Shown here: in pieces, positions 22,501 to 33,083 of the stretch
Position numbering within the stretch: the first letter of the stretch is position 1
How the letters are laid out: each line of letters opens with the position of its first letter
From: Strigamia acuminata
Taxonomy: Eukaryota; Arthropoda; Chilopoda; Geophilomorpha; Linotaeniidae
DNA: 64,000 nucleotides
Direction: 5' to 3'
Assembly (NCBI GenBank): GCA_949358305.1
Contig: OX442315.1
Location: 12,178,427 to 12,242,426, forward strand
Made by a program: the position numbers and the translations under genes
Notes under the pieces: generated by a model
Seen by the model: the letters and a program-made list of their open reading frames with translations, nothing else
What the model was told of the DNA's origin: nothing
The model's database searches: none

Positions 22501-23049
22501 ATGGCGGAAGCACCACAAGAGGAGGGTGGCGGCAGGTCATACTCCTGCGCTCTATGCGATGATAAACACCCCGATAGTAAGAAACGGTTATTTATTTACT
22601 TATTATTTTATATCTTTTGTTCTATATCTTTTATTTATTTTATATACATAAATATTTTTTAATTTTATTTTAATTTTTTTCTTCTTCTTCTTCTCCCCCG
22701 CCCCATGTGCCTCAGGACCGAACGGATTCTTCTGCGTCGACGTCTTTCGCCATCAGCGACAGCGACACAACATCCACAAGGACGTGAAAAATTTCTCGCG
22801 CGAGCTCGTCTGTCTGGCATCGGTGAGTGTCCGATTATCCTCTTCACTCACACACTAGTTAACTAATTCGTATTTTTATTTTTTCCCCTTTCTTCTTAGG
22901 CGTTGAAACGAGTGCACCGACTCAACGGGCGACGCTGTCCGTTTTGTGCGGCGACGCCCTCTCCCGGGGATCTCGTCACTCATTGGGCGGAGGCACACGA
23001 TTACCAAGCGCCCGCCGGAAACGATGGAGGTGGCGTCAATGGACATTAG
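22501..23049 (+). CDS. Small two-zinc-finger protein (CALC/CPFC type), three exons
   Basis: Exons 22501-22576, 22716-22822 and 22900-23049 give 110 residues, with GTAAGA and GTGAGT donors. Two Cys2-His2-like fingers are visible: SYSCALC followed by FRHQRQRH across the first intron, and RCPFCAATPSPGDLVTHWAEAH in the last exon. The same two fingers, in the same order and cut by introns at the same places and phases (1, then 0), form the core of the large gene at 33084-39071, so the two are paralogs. The first finger spacing is long and irregular. A 5' leader exon ends at about 22340. Nucleic-acid or protein binding is the likely role; I know no named family that fits. Confidence 0.75.
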
Positions 23050-23252
23050 TTTTTATTTAATTTTATTTTTTCCCCATAATTTGCACTGTCCAACTCTTCT
23101 TCATTTGCTTTTATTTGTTCTTTACTTTTTATTATTTATCTATTTATTTAATTTTTTTTTTTTTTTTTAATAAAAAAGAAAACAAACAAAAAAAAATCCA
23201 CATTAATCATTGTTATTGTTATCATTATTACAAATACACGGTCAATTTTTTA

Positions 23253-23534
23253 TTATCCCGCGTCTTCTTTGCCAGCCTCTCGATTCTCTTTCTGAGACTC
23301 GTCGCCGTCTCCTTCGTCTTTTTCTGATGTGACTCTTACCACACCCACATGGACTAACGCGCTCACCACTGAATGCGACAAAAGAACGTCTCCATCTGGA
23401 AGCATCTCGACTCTCATGGGGACGTTTCTGTTGCCTTCATTCTTTCGTTCCTCCTCCTTCGTCGCTCTTTGGACTATAAGATCCACCGTCTTCAACCTGC
23501 CCGTCGGCGCACGCGGGATGGAAGCGGCGGACGA
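23253..23534 (-). CDS. Terminal exon of an unrecognised gene
   Basis: On the minus strand a strong acceptor (CCTTTTCCAG) is followed by a 93-codon open frame starting SSAASIPRAPTGRLKTVDL, then VEMLPDGDVLLSHS and a highly charged Glu/Lys end. TAA is followed at once by AATAAA. The preceding exon was not found in a matching phase. SIPRA also occurs in a different frame of an exon of the gene at 26257-26961; this may be chance. Function unknown. Confidence 0.4.
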   Translation of the reverse strand, partial: SSAASIPRAPTGRLKTVDLIVQRATKEEERKNEGNRNVPMRVEMLPDGDVLLSHSVVSALVHVGVVRVTSEKDEGDGDESQKENREAGKEDAG

Positions 23535-23605
23535 CTGGAAAAGGAAAGAAAACAAATAAAAAAATAAAAAATAAACGAAAAAATGAACAAATAGTGAGAA
23601 TCTCA

Positions 23606-24360
23606 ACGTGATACCCCTTTTTTTCAGATTTCACTTCCATTTGTCCAATTTTCATTACGAAGTACATTACATTACGTTTCGGTCACGGCTTCCGTCAGAT
23701 GGCGCTCTGGTTTACTTAAATTTTGCCGTAAATTGCTTTTTTCGCCTTTGTAACTATATTTGATCCAAAAACTAATGACGCCATCGTTTTCAGCGCCAAA
23801 TTACACGTAGGAAACCTCATTTAATCATTAAAATTGTTCAGTTTTAAAAATCAGTCTTTTTCAAATTTCCCACCAAATTTGCCACGCGGTTGCCGACTTC
23901 GGTGGATCGTAACGGTACTTTTTCTTGACCAAATTGAAAAATAAAAGATACAGGCAGGTGCAGATTTGGATTTCCAGTCGAATGAGACTGATTTCAAAAT
24001 TTATAAACCTCATTTCGAGATAGAAAACAATATTTTTCAGTTTGCGACGAAGATTTCTGCCTCCATTATAGCTTACGGGATCCGCCGAGTGGCGCTGTTT
24101 TCCATTACATTTCGCCGTAATTTAGCATTTTCTTCTTTTTAACTATATTTAATGCCAATTTCATATTTATAATTGGAAAATAGACCAAAAACTGCACCAG
24201 AAAAGTCTACTTTCCAATCGTCCGATTAATTTTTTAATTCATTTTTTTGGGATATTACACAAACCGGAAGTACCGGAAGTAGAAACATTACATACAGGTC
24301 ACGTGACCGGACGTCGAAGACGGACAGACAGAGCCGTTTCATTATTAGACTTTCTAAACA
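23606..24360. other. Intergenic stretch inside the foreign block
   Basis: No gene supported. It holds two segments with GGCGCT and an ATTTCGCCGTAATTTAGCATTTT-like phrase (about 23725 and 24105) that look like one diverged direct repeat of about 380 bp spacing. Confidence 0.4.
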
Positions 24361-25950
24361 CAAGGTTTAGAAGTCTAAAAAATAGAAATGCATTTCCCGA
24401 TCGTAGAATTAATTTTGTGCCACGTGCTCCAATCATTAATTAAATTATCTTCGCCGCAACTCACTGCCATAAAAGTTTTATAGAAAACCAATCGTTTCAT
24501 ATTTTATTTCCATCTCCCGGTGGTCTGGCGCCGTCATAGTCGACGGAAGTCTCTCCGAACACGTTCAACGGGCTTCACGAACGCTTTCAGATCGAATGCG
24601 GAACTCGGGCCCGCCGCTTGGTCGAGCGGCGCAGTACCCGCCGAGCGGCGTGGTAGCCGGGTTCTCGCGTATGGCGATAGGGGGTCCTTTCTAAACAAAC
24701 ACCTCTCTCGGTCTCAGACTGGCCTTCGGGTCGGTCAAAATAATAAATAAATGAATCGGAAATAGAACGCACCCGTTCTCGCTCGGTCTACCGGCGAATG
24801 GGAGCAGTTGGGGCCGTTGAGCGGCGACGACAGCAGCCCTAACGACTCGTCCCGAAAATAAGTTTCCGCACCGACATCCGTTCACTTATTTAAACCCCAT
24901 GACGCGCGCGTGGTTGCCTGCATTTTTCGGCTCGTTTCGACACGTTTCGACGTCGACGCGCGACCGTGAGCAAAGTCCTCAGCAACATATGGACATGAGT
25001 GTGTCTTTGCTCGCGATCTACGCGTTTGAGCGCGTTACGACGCGCGATAATGCACGTGATGCGATGGGGGTGAGCGCGACACGGGCTTTTGGCGCGGGCG
25101 TCGGTAATGATGTCCGTCAACGTGGATGAATGTCCGCGAAGTGTTTGGTGTTTATGGCAACGCACCAGGACGCAATTAACAACCAACAAGAATTAAAAAT
25201 ATAACTGTTTAACAAAAAGAAACTCCTATAATGTTGAAACAATAAAGAAAACGCAAAATTCAGATTCAAATTTAGATTTGAATTAGGTCAGATTAGGCCA
25301 GGTTGTAGATCCACAGACTCTCGAGACGACAACAAGAAAATAAAAAGGATGCGTTTATCGTTTGTAGGTAGAATCTCGCGCCGAGTTAAATAAAAGTCTT
25401 TAAAAAATAGAAATCGATTTCCCGGTCGTAGAATTAATTTTGTGTCATGTGATCCAGTCATTAATTAGATTTTCGTGGTAGATGTTGCGTGAAACAAGAT
25501 CGTGAACGTCTCAATTGGTTTACGATTTAAATTTCATCTCGCAATACACGCTGCACCAACGTAGTCGACGCGAGTTTATATCACTGCACTCGATGGGTTT
25601 TGTGAGCATTTTTAGACCAATCGATCGTACAGCTTGTTTGCTAGTTTCCTTTCGAGGTCAGCGGTTAACTCTTTGCATTCTATGATGCTGTTGGTTCCAA
25701 CGGCGATACGCGTCTCCCGCCTGCCTCTCGGTCTCAGACTGGCCTTCGGGCCGGTCAAAAAAAAAGAAAAAAATTAATAAATAGATAAATAAGTCGGGAA
25801 CAAAACGCATCCATCCCGACGAATAGTGACAGTTGGGCTCGTTGAGCGGTGGCGAAGGCGGCGGCAACCCCGACGACTCGTCCCAAAAATAAGCTCCCAC
25901 ATCGACACTCATCCGTTCGCGTGTGCACGTGTGTGTCTGTGTGTGGCATT
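24360..25950 (+). repeat. ~1 kb repeat family, copies 5 and 6
   Basis: 24360-25345 is the most complete copy seen (~985 bp): opening phrase, CAGACTGGCCTTCGGGTCGG, tail, GAAAATAAGTTTCCGCACCG, a CpG-rich middle with GACGCGCGACCGTGAGC, TTTATGGCAACGCACCAGGA near 25152 and AGGTCAGATTAGGCCAGG near 25285. Copy 6 (25400-25950) has a diverged front half shared with the copy at 27560. Confidence 0.7.
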
Positions 25951-26256
25951 TTACAACGGAGTGGCATCGACGTGTCCATTGGTTGACTCGAGTTCCAACC
26001 GTCCCCAACGCCTCGTAAAAATCGACACCGATTTTATGACTTTGAACGACTTTATCGCTAACATTTCCATCTGATTCCCCGTAACGACGTTTTGACCATT
26101 GCTCCCCCCACACTCCAATTCAAAATTTAATAAGAAATTGTCAAACTTTTCAAATTCTATGATAAAAGTTGAGTGTTTTTATTGTTTACAAAATAAAAAC
26201 GAAAAATAAAAAAATAAAATAAAAAAAGATTCAAAATCGACTCGTCACATCGCCGA

Positions 26257-26514
26257 TTACGCGCCTGGTCGTGGGTCACTGAGGAAGAGATCAAATTGAA
26301 TAAACTAAATGAACAAACTGATGGACGAGCGGACAAATTGAAACGTTGAACCGAATTAATTACCTCGACGCCGGACGCCCTGGCAACGTCGGTTCGGTGG
26401 CCGCGAAACGCGCTAGCATCCTGGCGCGCCCGCGGGATTGACTTGAAAAATAGAAAATAAAATAAAATAAATATAAATAAATAAATCAATTCGAATCAAA
26501 CCAACCAATCGGTC

Positions 26515-26545
<31 letters not shown>

Positions 26546-26652
26546 GTTGAATCGAATTAACTCACATCGGCATCGGACGTCCCGGTCCCATCAACTGGGC
26601 GCCCGCGAAGCGAAGAAACAGTAAGGAACGTCCGCGAGGATGGCTTAAAAAA

Positions 26653-26683
<31 letters not shown>

Positions 26684-26961
26684 ATGAATAAATAAATCAA
26701 ACGAGACGTTTGACCGGATTACATCGGTTCCGGAGTCGCGCGCTGGAATGGCGCAACCCGCATGATGGGTCGAATGTGACCGGGTTCGGTCCACTGCCAC
26801 GATGGCGACTGGGGCGGATCAATTGGCTGACAACTGAATAAACAAAGAAATAAAGAAATGAAGAAACGGATAAACGAACGATCGAAACCGGTCGGTCGAA
26901 TCTCTCACCTTGCATCATCGCCGTCGTTGTTGTGGTCGTTGGTTTTCTCGTTTTTGTTCAT
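26257..26961 (-). CDS. Unrecognised 113-residue protein made of similar phase-2 exons
   Basis: Five exons on the minus strand (26961-26909, 26833-26723, 26643-26566, 26441-26364, 26278-26257) join in one frame; all four introns are phase 2 and have GT-AG ends. The ATG exon reads MNKNEKTNDHNNDGDD, following the acceptor GTTCCAG. Exons 3 and 4 are both exactly 78 bp and similar: IHPRGRSLLFLRFAGAQ and IQSRGRARMLARFAATE, each then ending PGRP; exon 2 ends in a related way. This looks like growth by exon duplication. Stop after SDPRPGA, and an AATAAA lies downstream near 26185. A leader exon ends near 27232 (AAAAA|GTGAGT). No family is recognised; the content (Arg, Pro, Gly) hints at a disordered basic protein. 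Confidence 0.6.
26644..26695 (+). repeat. (AAAT)n microsatellite in an intron
   Basis: Twelve or so AAAT units within an intron of the minus-strand five-exon gene. Confidence 0.9.
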
Positions 26962-27559
26962 CGTCTGGAACATAGAAATTAAATTAAAGTCGAATGCAAA
27001 GGAAAATAAAATAACGGCTAAGAAAAAATAAAAAATTGCAAGTCACGAGTCTGTCAAATGAGCGAGCGAGCGGTGCCCGACCGAACCAATGCAGGCGTTC
27101 GTGTTTGCACGCGCGTGTTAATTGATACGTTGTCGAGAGAGGCGTAGAGGTAATCGAGGGTTGTTTTTTTTTTCAATTTGTCGATCGATTGACTGATAAA
27201 TGTGACGGTAGAACGGTCAACTACTCACTTTTTGGAAGATGGAAACACGACGTCGTCTGTCCCGCGCGTGATCACTATCGATGCATAGAGCGACACCAAG
27301 TGACATAATCCGGAAACATGGCGGCTGTCTGTCTCCATCCTCTCGGCACACGGTTCCACGCGGCGGGTATCTCCGTCCACTCGACCAATCGTCGTATTCG
27401 TTGTTATCCTTTTTCCTTTTTTTTTTCTTTTTTTTTTCTTTCTTTTTTTTTCTTTTTTTCTTTTTTAGGCGAGTAAATAAAACTGACTGAAATAAAAATT
27501 CCCATCCGTCCACCCATTTCGTTTTGTTTTTTAACGTGACGATTCTGAGTAATTACGTC

Positions 27560-28880
27560 ACACCGTGTACCCCAACCATTAATCAGATTATCACGATAGA
27601 TGTCGCGTGAAATGAGATTGTGAACGCTTAAACTGGTCTACGGTTTAAATTCCATTACGCGATGCACGGCGCGCCATCGTAAATGACGCGAATTTCGGTC
27701 ACTGCATCCGATGGATCTACTAACACCTTCAGACCAACCGGGACTGATTCGAGCCCTCGCGGAAATCCGGGGGGTTTCGGTCACAAAAGTCTGCATTCGG
27801 GTTGCGCAACCACTCTATTGTTCAGCCGTTGGTCAACCGGGGCAGTTGGCACCGACGAGCGTCGACAGTCCCAACAAATTCTTCCAAAATAAACTCTCAC
27901 ATCGACATCACAACGTTCCGCCCGGTACAAACAAACAAACAGTTATGAAAAACACTTGGTTTATCTATTTATTTATTTATTTGTCCGTTCGTTTCCACAC
28001 ACTCTCTTTGCACATGACAGATTCGGCATCTGGTCGTAGAAAATTTCAATATTTTGATGCAACACGTTCTGGTGTCAGTGCGCGATCGTGAGCGAAGTCC
28101 TCGACAATGTGCTCGCATGAGCGTGTCTTTGTTTGCCATGCACACGCGTGAACGCGTTCCCACGCGCGATAATATGCGAGGTGCGATGTATGTAAGCGCG
28201 ACATGGATTTTTGACACCGGCATCGATAATAATGTTCACCAACGTGGATAAATGTCCGAAGGTGTCCGGTGCTTATGGCAACGCACCGGGACGCAGTTAA
28301 ATAGCAAGTAGAATTAAAAATATAATTGTTTAATAAAAGGAAACTCTCATAATGTTGAAACGATAAAGCAAACGCAGAATTCAGATCCAAACTCAGATTC
28401 GAATTAGGTCAGATTAGGCCAGGTTATAGATCCACAAACTCCCGAGACGCGACAAGAAAATGAAAAGGACGCGTTTATCACTTACAGGTGCCTGGCGATC
28501 GACAACGAGCGGACGATTAAAGTTTAAATTTCGGATCTTGGAACCGGTTCCGCGGTTCGTATTCCAATGATTAACGAGATTATCTTCGTAGCAACCGACT
28601 GGAACAAAAGTTTCGTAAAATATCCGCCGTTTCATATTTTAATTTTACCTTCCAGAGTTGACGTCCCGTCGGAGTCGACGCGAGTTCTAATCACCGCGTC
28701 CGCTGCATTTTGCGAAAGCCTTCAGACCGAGAGCAGAGCGAGGGGCCGTCGTCGCTCGGTCGAGCGGCACAGTACCCACCGAGTGGCGCGGTACCCGAGT
28801 TCTTCTGACGCCAGTGCCGATAGGTGTCCCTTTTGCACGCCCCTCTCGGTCTCAGACTGGCCTTCTGGTCAGTCACAATA
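27560..28880 (+). repeat. ~1 kb repeat family, copies 7 and 8
   Basis: Copy 7 (27560-28470) has the front half shared with 25400 (GTCGCGTGAAATGAGATTG), a distal half with TTATGGCAACGCACCGGGA near 28273, and AGGTCAGATTAGGCCAGG near 28405. Copy 8 (28480-28880) ends in TCAGACTGGCCTTCTGGTCA without a clear tail. Between copies 7 and 8 the order is strictly head to tail. Confidence 0.7.
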
Positions 28881-29618
28881 ACAAATCAAAAATAAGCTAC
28901 ACAACTGACAAAAGTTATGATTAAAATGCTGATTAAAAATGTAATAATATTGTTGCCAAATAACTGACGACTATAAATAAATTTTCCACATTGAAATTGT
29001 CCGTAAAATCCGAAGTAAAATTCATCGGAGGAAATTATACCTGTGCACCTCGCTGCGCGGTATCTGCGCATGCGCATTTACGATTTAACGCAAACTTTAA
29101 ATTAATCCCAGAATCCATCATTGTTCGCAATTGTGATTGCGTCTGGAATTGTGTGCTATTTTAATTGTAAATTTTAATATTTCAATAATCTCAAATCAAA
29201 CTGAAAAAAAAAAAAAAAAAAAAATATTCATTTCATTAAATTCTGATTGTCGCCCCTCTCGACCACGTTGCGTTCATTATCACGCATTAGGGCGCGCTCA
29301 AACGCGCGTACCATTAGAGGCGACGCGTTTGCGTTGGTGCACTGATGTGCGCTTCTCTCGCGGGTGGGCGCAAAGAAATGGAGAGGAAAAGAGAAAACGT
29401 AAAGAAGAGAATGGAAAGAATCCTCTCTTTATTTTTTTTTATTTCTTTATTTATTTATTTATTTTTTTTCTTAATTTCTAATTTGTGTCACCGAGTGTCG
29501 CGTCGTATTCTCGCGTCTTTGCAGCGAGCGACGGGCTAAAGCTTTCCTACCATACCGCGCTTTGCTTCGCGCACTTGTACGCATTGGTTCATTCGCTATA
29601 TCGAGTTTCGTTTGCACG
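28881..29618 (+). promoter_or_regulatory. Upstream region and leader exon of the thymidine kinase gene
   Basis: A probable non-coding leader exon ends at 29618 (TTTGCACG|GTAAGC), and the intron ends at GATGGTAG just before 29895. Upstream are a poly-A run near 29203-29224 and a poly-T/(ATTT)n run near 29430-29470. No TATA box stands out. Confidence 0.35.
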
Positions 29619-29909
29619 GTAAGCAAACCTAGTCAATTTTCAAAATAGAAAAAGGGGAAGAATCTCCAACAATTTGACCGACTCGTCAATTAAACCGACC
29701 GACCAACTAACTAAATGAACCAGAACGGGTCGATGCGCGAGCACGGGCGGGAATCCCCGTGGTTACACCACTATCACCGCCATTTTGTTCTCGATCTCTA
29801 TCCAATTTTAGTTTTGCAGTCGGACTCACGATTTTGTCAGTTTTTCGTTTTTCATTTATTCGTTTAAATTCTTTCTCTTTTTCCTCGATGGTAGACGCAA
29901 CAAGACGAG

Positions 29910-30467
29910 ATGTCGACGTCGGCCATCGAGGATCGACCACGAGGCAATATCCAGTTAATAGTGGGCCCGATGTTTGCAGGGAAAACAACTGAACTCTTGA
30001 GGCGCCTAGAAGGAGAAGAAGCGTTGTTATTGAAGCCCAAAATCGACAACCGCCACATTCCCGGAGAAATCGTCGCTCGTGACGGAAAATCGAGAGCGGC
30101 GCGCGCCGTCGAAAACCTCGCGGAAGCCCGAAGACAATCCGAAAATTTCGGGATTATCGGGATTGACGAGGGCCAGTTTTTCGAGGACTTGGTACAATTC
30201 TGTCAAGAAATGGCAGAGAAAGGAAAGACTGTGGTAATCGCGGCCCTCGATGGGGATTTCAAGTTGAACCCGTTCGGTCAAGTCTGCGATTTGCTCCCGA
30301 AATCAGAGCACATCGTGAAGCTGAAGGCAACGTGCTACCGGTGTCGAGGGGAAGCCGCGTTCACGAAGCGGACGTCGGGCGAAGAAGACGTCGTGGTGAT
30401 AGGGGGTGCCGAGAAATACGCCCCCACGTGTCGCGCGTGTTTCGCAAATTGTTCACCAATCGGCTAA
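29910..30467 (+). CDS. Thymidine kinase, type II (TK1-like), single coding exon
   Basis: 185 residues. The P-loop GPMFAGKTT is at 19-27, the catalytic Glu is in GIDEGQFFED (Glu about 87), and ALDGDFKLNPFG is the usual next motif. Two CxxC pairs (CYRC, CRAC) form the structural zinc site around the lasso loop (FTKR...EKYAP). The enzyme phosphorylates thymidine (and deoxyuridine) with ATP in the cytosol, feeding dTTP synthesis. It stops 14 residues after the second CxxC begins (CRACFANCSPIG), so the C-terminal regulatory tail with its KEN box, known in vertebrate TK1 (234 residues), is absent; the length resembles compact viral and bacterial forms. The coding part has no intron but a leader exon and 5' intron are likely. 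An exon-like piece at 30631-30725 could be an alternative end. Confidence 0.92.
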   Translation: MSTSAIEDRPRGNIQLIVGPMFAGKTTELLRRLEGEEALLLKPKIDNRHIPGEIVARDGKSRAARAVENLAEARRQSENFGIIGIDEGQFFEDLVQFCQEMAEKGKTVVIAALDGDFKLNPFGQVCDLLPKSEHIVKLKATCYRCRGEAAFTKRTSGEEDVVVIGGAEKYAPTCRACFANCSPIG

Positions 30468-30630
30468 CTAACAAACCGGTCGTGTCGTTTTTAACACCGA
30501 TAGATTCATTCGAATTAAATTTTTTTTTTTTTTGCGATCAAATAAACCCAATCAATCGTGGCCACTTATCTCAAATTCAATTTTTATGTGCGTGTGGATT
30601 TCGCGATTTGCGTTGGCCCTGTGTTCACAG

Positions 30631-30725
30631 TTTTGATTGATTTGAACGCAGCCAATCGAACGAGACCCGACATCAATCTCGATAGCGACGCGTCGGAACG
30701 CAAAGAACTGCTCACCGAGAATTGA
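30631..30725 (+). CDS. Possible terminal exon of unknown attachment
   Basis: After the acceptor TGTTCACAG a frame reads LIDLNAANRTRPDINLDSDA, then SERKELLTEN and a stop. It would fit in phase with a weak donor (AATT|GTTCAC) near the end of the thymidine kinase, which would replace the last residues by an acidic tail. Equally it may be chance. Confidence 0.25.
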
Positions 30726-30925
30726 AAGTGTAATTGTAAAACAAATAATCAACAAATAATCAATGTGGAACAATCATCGTGTAATATTTTATTAATAAAT
30801 TGTATTTTGAAAAAAAAAACAACAACAACAACAACAACGACAACTAATTTATCTTTCGATGCGAGTAAATTACAAACTTTGTCTTTGAGTTTTAGTCACC
30901 CCAAAAGTTGAATCAAATTTTCAAT

Positions 30926-31141
30926 TTAATTATTAATTCCATCTATCCGTCTGCCTGTCTTCTCCTTGCAGCACCCCGGGTCCGCAGCGATGGGACGCGC
31001 GCCGTCGACGAGCGTGTACGTGCTGAGCGGCCCATTGCCCGGCATCGCAACGGAGCATTTCGAGCGACCAGACTCGGTGTCGTCGTAGAGGAGACACAGA
31101 CTGCACGTCCTTCTTGTTGACGCACCAGGAGCTGATACCAT
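30926..31141 (-). CDS. Possible small Cys-rich protein or exon
   Basis: 71-codon minus-strand frame from MVSAPGASTRRTCSLC through YDDTESGRSKC to a stop; an acceptor (GCAACCTAG) lies 27 bases upstream. Other frames over the same GC-rich bases are also open, including MGRAPSTSVYVLSGPLPG on the plus strand (30988-31089) right after a CCTTGCAG acceptor. Which strand is coding cannot be settled by eye. Confidence 0.25.
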   Translation of the reverse strand: MVSAPGASTRRTCSLCLLYDDTESGRSKCSVAMPGNGPLSTYTLVDGARPIAADPGCCKEKTGRRIDGINN

Positions 31142-32622
31142 CGTCCACTAGGAGGCAACACGCCACGTCTAGGTTGCAATTAATCAATCAGTTTAACAAA
31201 ATCCTGCAATCATAAAACGTCTGGTTAAAATTCAAATATTTATACATTTTCTGATCATATTTCACCCATCCAACAACTCGTTTCGTTCCAGGTGTCGCGA
31301 AACACTCGATTTTATATCTAGTCGGTCACTTGTTTTTCTTCCACCTGAAATTCAAGATAAATTAATTCAATTCGTTCAAACCAAATAAATCAACTCGTAT
31401 TAAAAAGATTCGATCCGCATTATTTCACTCGGTTTAACATCGTTAACCTGTATGAAAAATAGAAATAAAGTCATAAATCAGTTTTTTTCTACATGCACCC
31501 GTAATTTCGATGGATGAACGGTCCTTCAGCAACGTTGTGCGAAAAACAATGCACGCAAATTCGTTAAATTTCTTCCAGATTCTGTAACATCGATTCGAAT
31601 GGCCTTGTGTGTATGCGCGCGCGAGTATGTATGTGTGTCAACACGCAAGAACGACGCGAGGACTCCGTGTGGCACCTGTCGCGAGCAACCGAGAATGACA
31701 CGTAGCAAACCGTCTGCGCATCGTGTTTCCTGCAAAAATGAGAACAATCTGTTTTTTAATACGCTGTCAGAAGTATGTGATGTAAAAAGAACTCATCTAA
31801 TTGCCCTTCCTTTCCTATTTTCCACTCTCTGTCGCTTCGTTGTCGACAAATGCGTCCTCGTTGTCCCTTTCTATTTCCAATATAGTTGTGAGAGGACCGC
31901 GGTGCGTCCTATTCTCTCCCCGATGGACCCGCATTATTGTCCTAGAAAAAACGTACACTCTTCAGTTTATTTCCCCGGGATTTATTTGAACTCAGGCATC
32001 CGAATTTTACTCACCTGTTGTGCTTGTTTTCGCGGCTTTTTTTTCCTCCCGGGCTCCGACCTAGTTTGTCTTCATCCGCTGACGCTTATTTCTCGTCGTT
32101 TCCAACGGCGGCCATTGCTTTTGTTGCGAGTCTTCTCTGTTTTCGGGTTTTACCAATTCCCGTCCCGAACTGCTCCCGTCACCATCACTTTTAGACAGTT
32201 TATGCCCGTTTAGACTGTCGACTCGAATAAACGTTTATTAGTTCCTGCCAGTTAATCGAAGCTAGTTAGGTCGTTTTCACGACCCGATGTCACTCGAACG
32301 GATTTATTAGCGCCTCTCTACCGTCTTTTGCCCGTTTCAATCGAGTTTTAGTGTTACCCACTTCTCCCGATGTTCTCCGTCTTCGAAGAATTTACTTATT
32401 GTTTACTCTATTCGTCGATAATAAACAGTCAAACTTAAACACCGCCCAGTCTCTCGTCGCACGCCGGACCAACCGGATGTTACACCTGCATTAGTTAAAA
32501 TAAATAAATAAATAAATAAATAAATAAACAACGCCATCTATTGGGCGTGAATGCAACACACGATTCCACGGGGTTCCCATTGAATTTATTTATGTGGCCG
32601 CGCGTAGACAGTAAATAAATAA

Positions 32623-32660
<38 letters not shown>

Positions 32661-33083
32661 TTATATATACGCAATGTTTTCTCCATTCGAGTAAACTTGT
32701 ACTTTTATTGCCCTTTTGTACATGTGACGTCGCCTCTGGTCAACGTTTTTGACCCACGATAAAAACTCCAAAATAAACAAATGAGTAAAGGGGACAGAAA
32801 CCCGAACTTGTTGGTTTGTTTAAACGCGACTGGAGTGAAGTGGGCATCACAGCACCCCGCTCACGATCGCGCGCTCGAAATTATAACGGAGCCCAAAATA
32901 TTATCGTCTGACCCAAAATTGTTTCGTTTTTAATTAAAAAACGATCACATAGCCGACTCCAAAACCAAAACATCGTAGCTCTTAAAAACGGGTGTAAATC
33001 GGAGACTTTGAATCAAAATCATTCGCGGAATCGCCAACAGGTGTCGCGTCAACAAACTGGTAGCGAGCATACATGAACTGGAA
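31142..33083. other. Stretch without a supported gene; microsatellites
   Basis: Contains (AAAT)n at 32497-32530 and a mixed (AAAT)n/(AT)n tract at 32611-32668. A 204-codon plus-strand frame (31599-32213) has no splice support or recognisable domain. The last 80 bases are the probable 5' end of the next gene. Confidence 0.4.

Noticed and set aside
31599-32213. 204-codon plus-strand ORF
   Set aside because: No splice support, hydrophobic low-complexity content from T-rich sequence, no recognisable domain.
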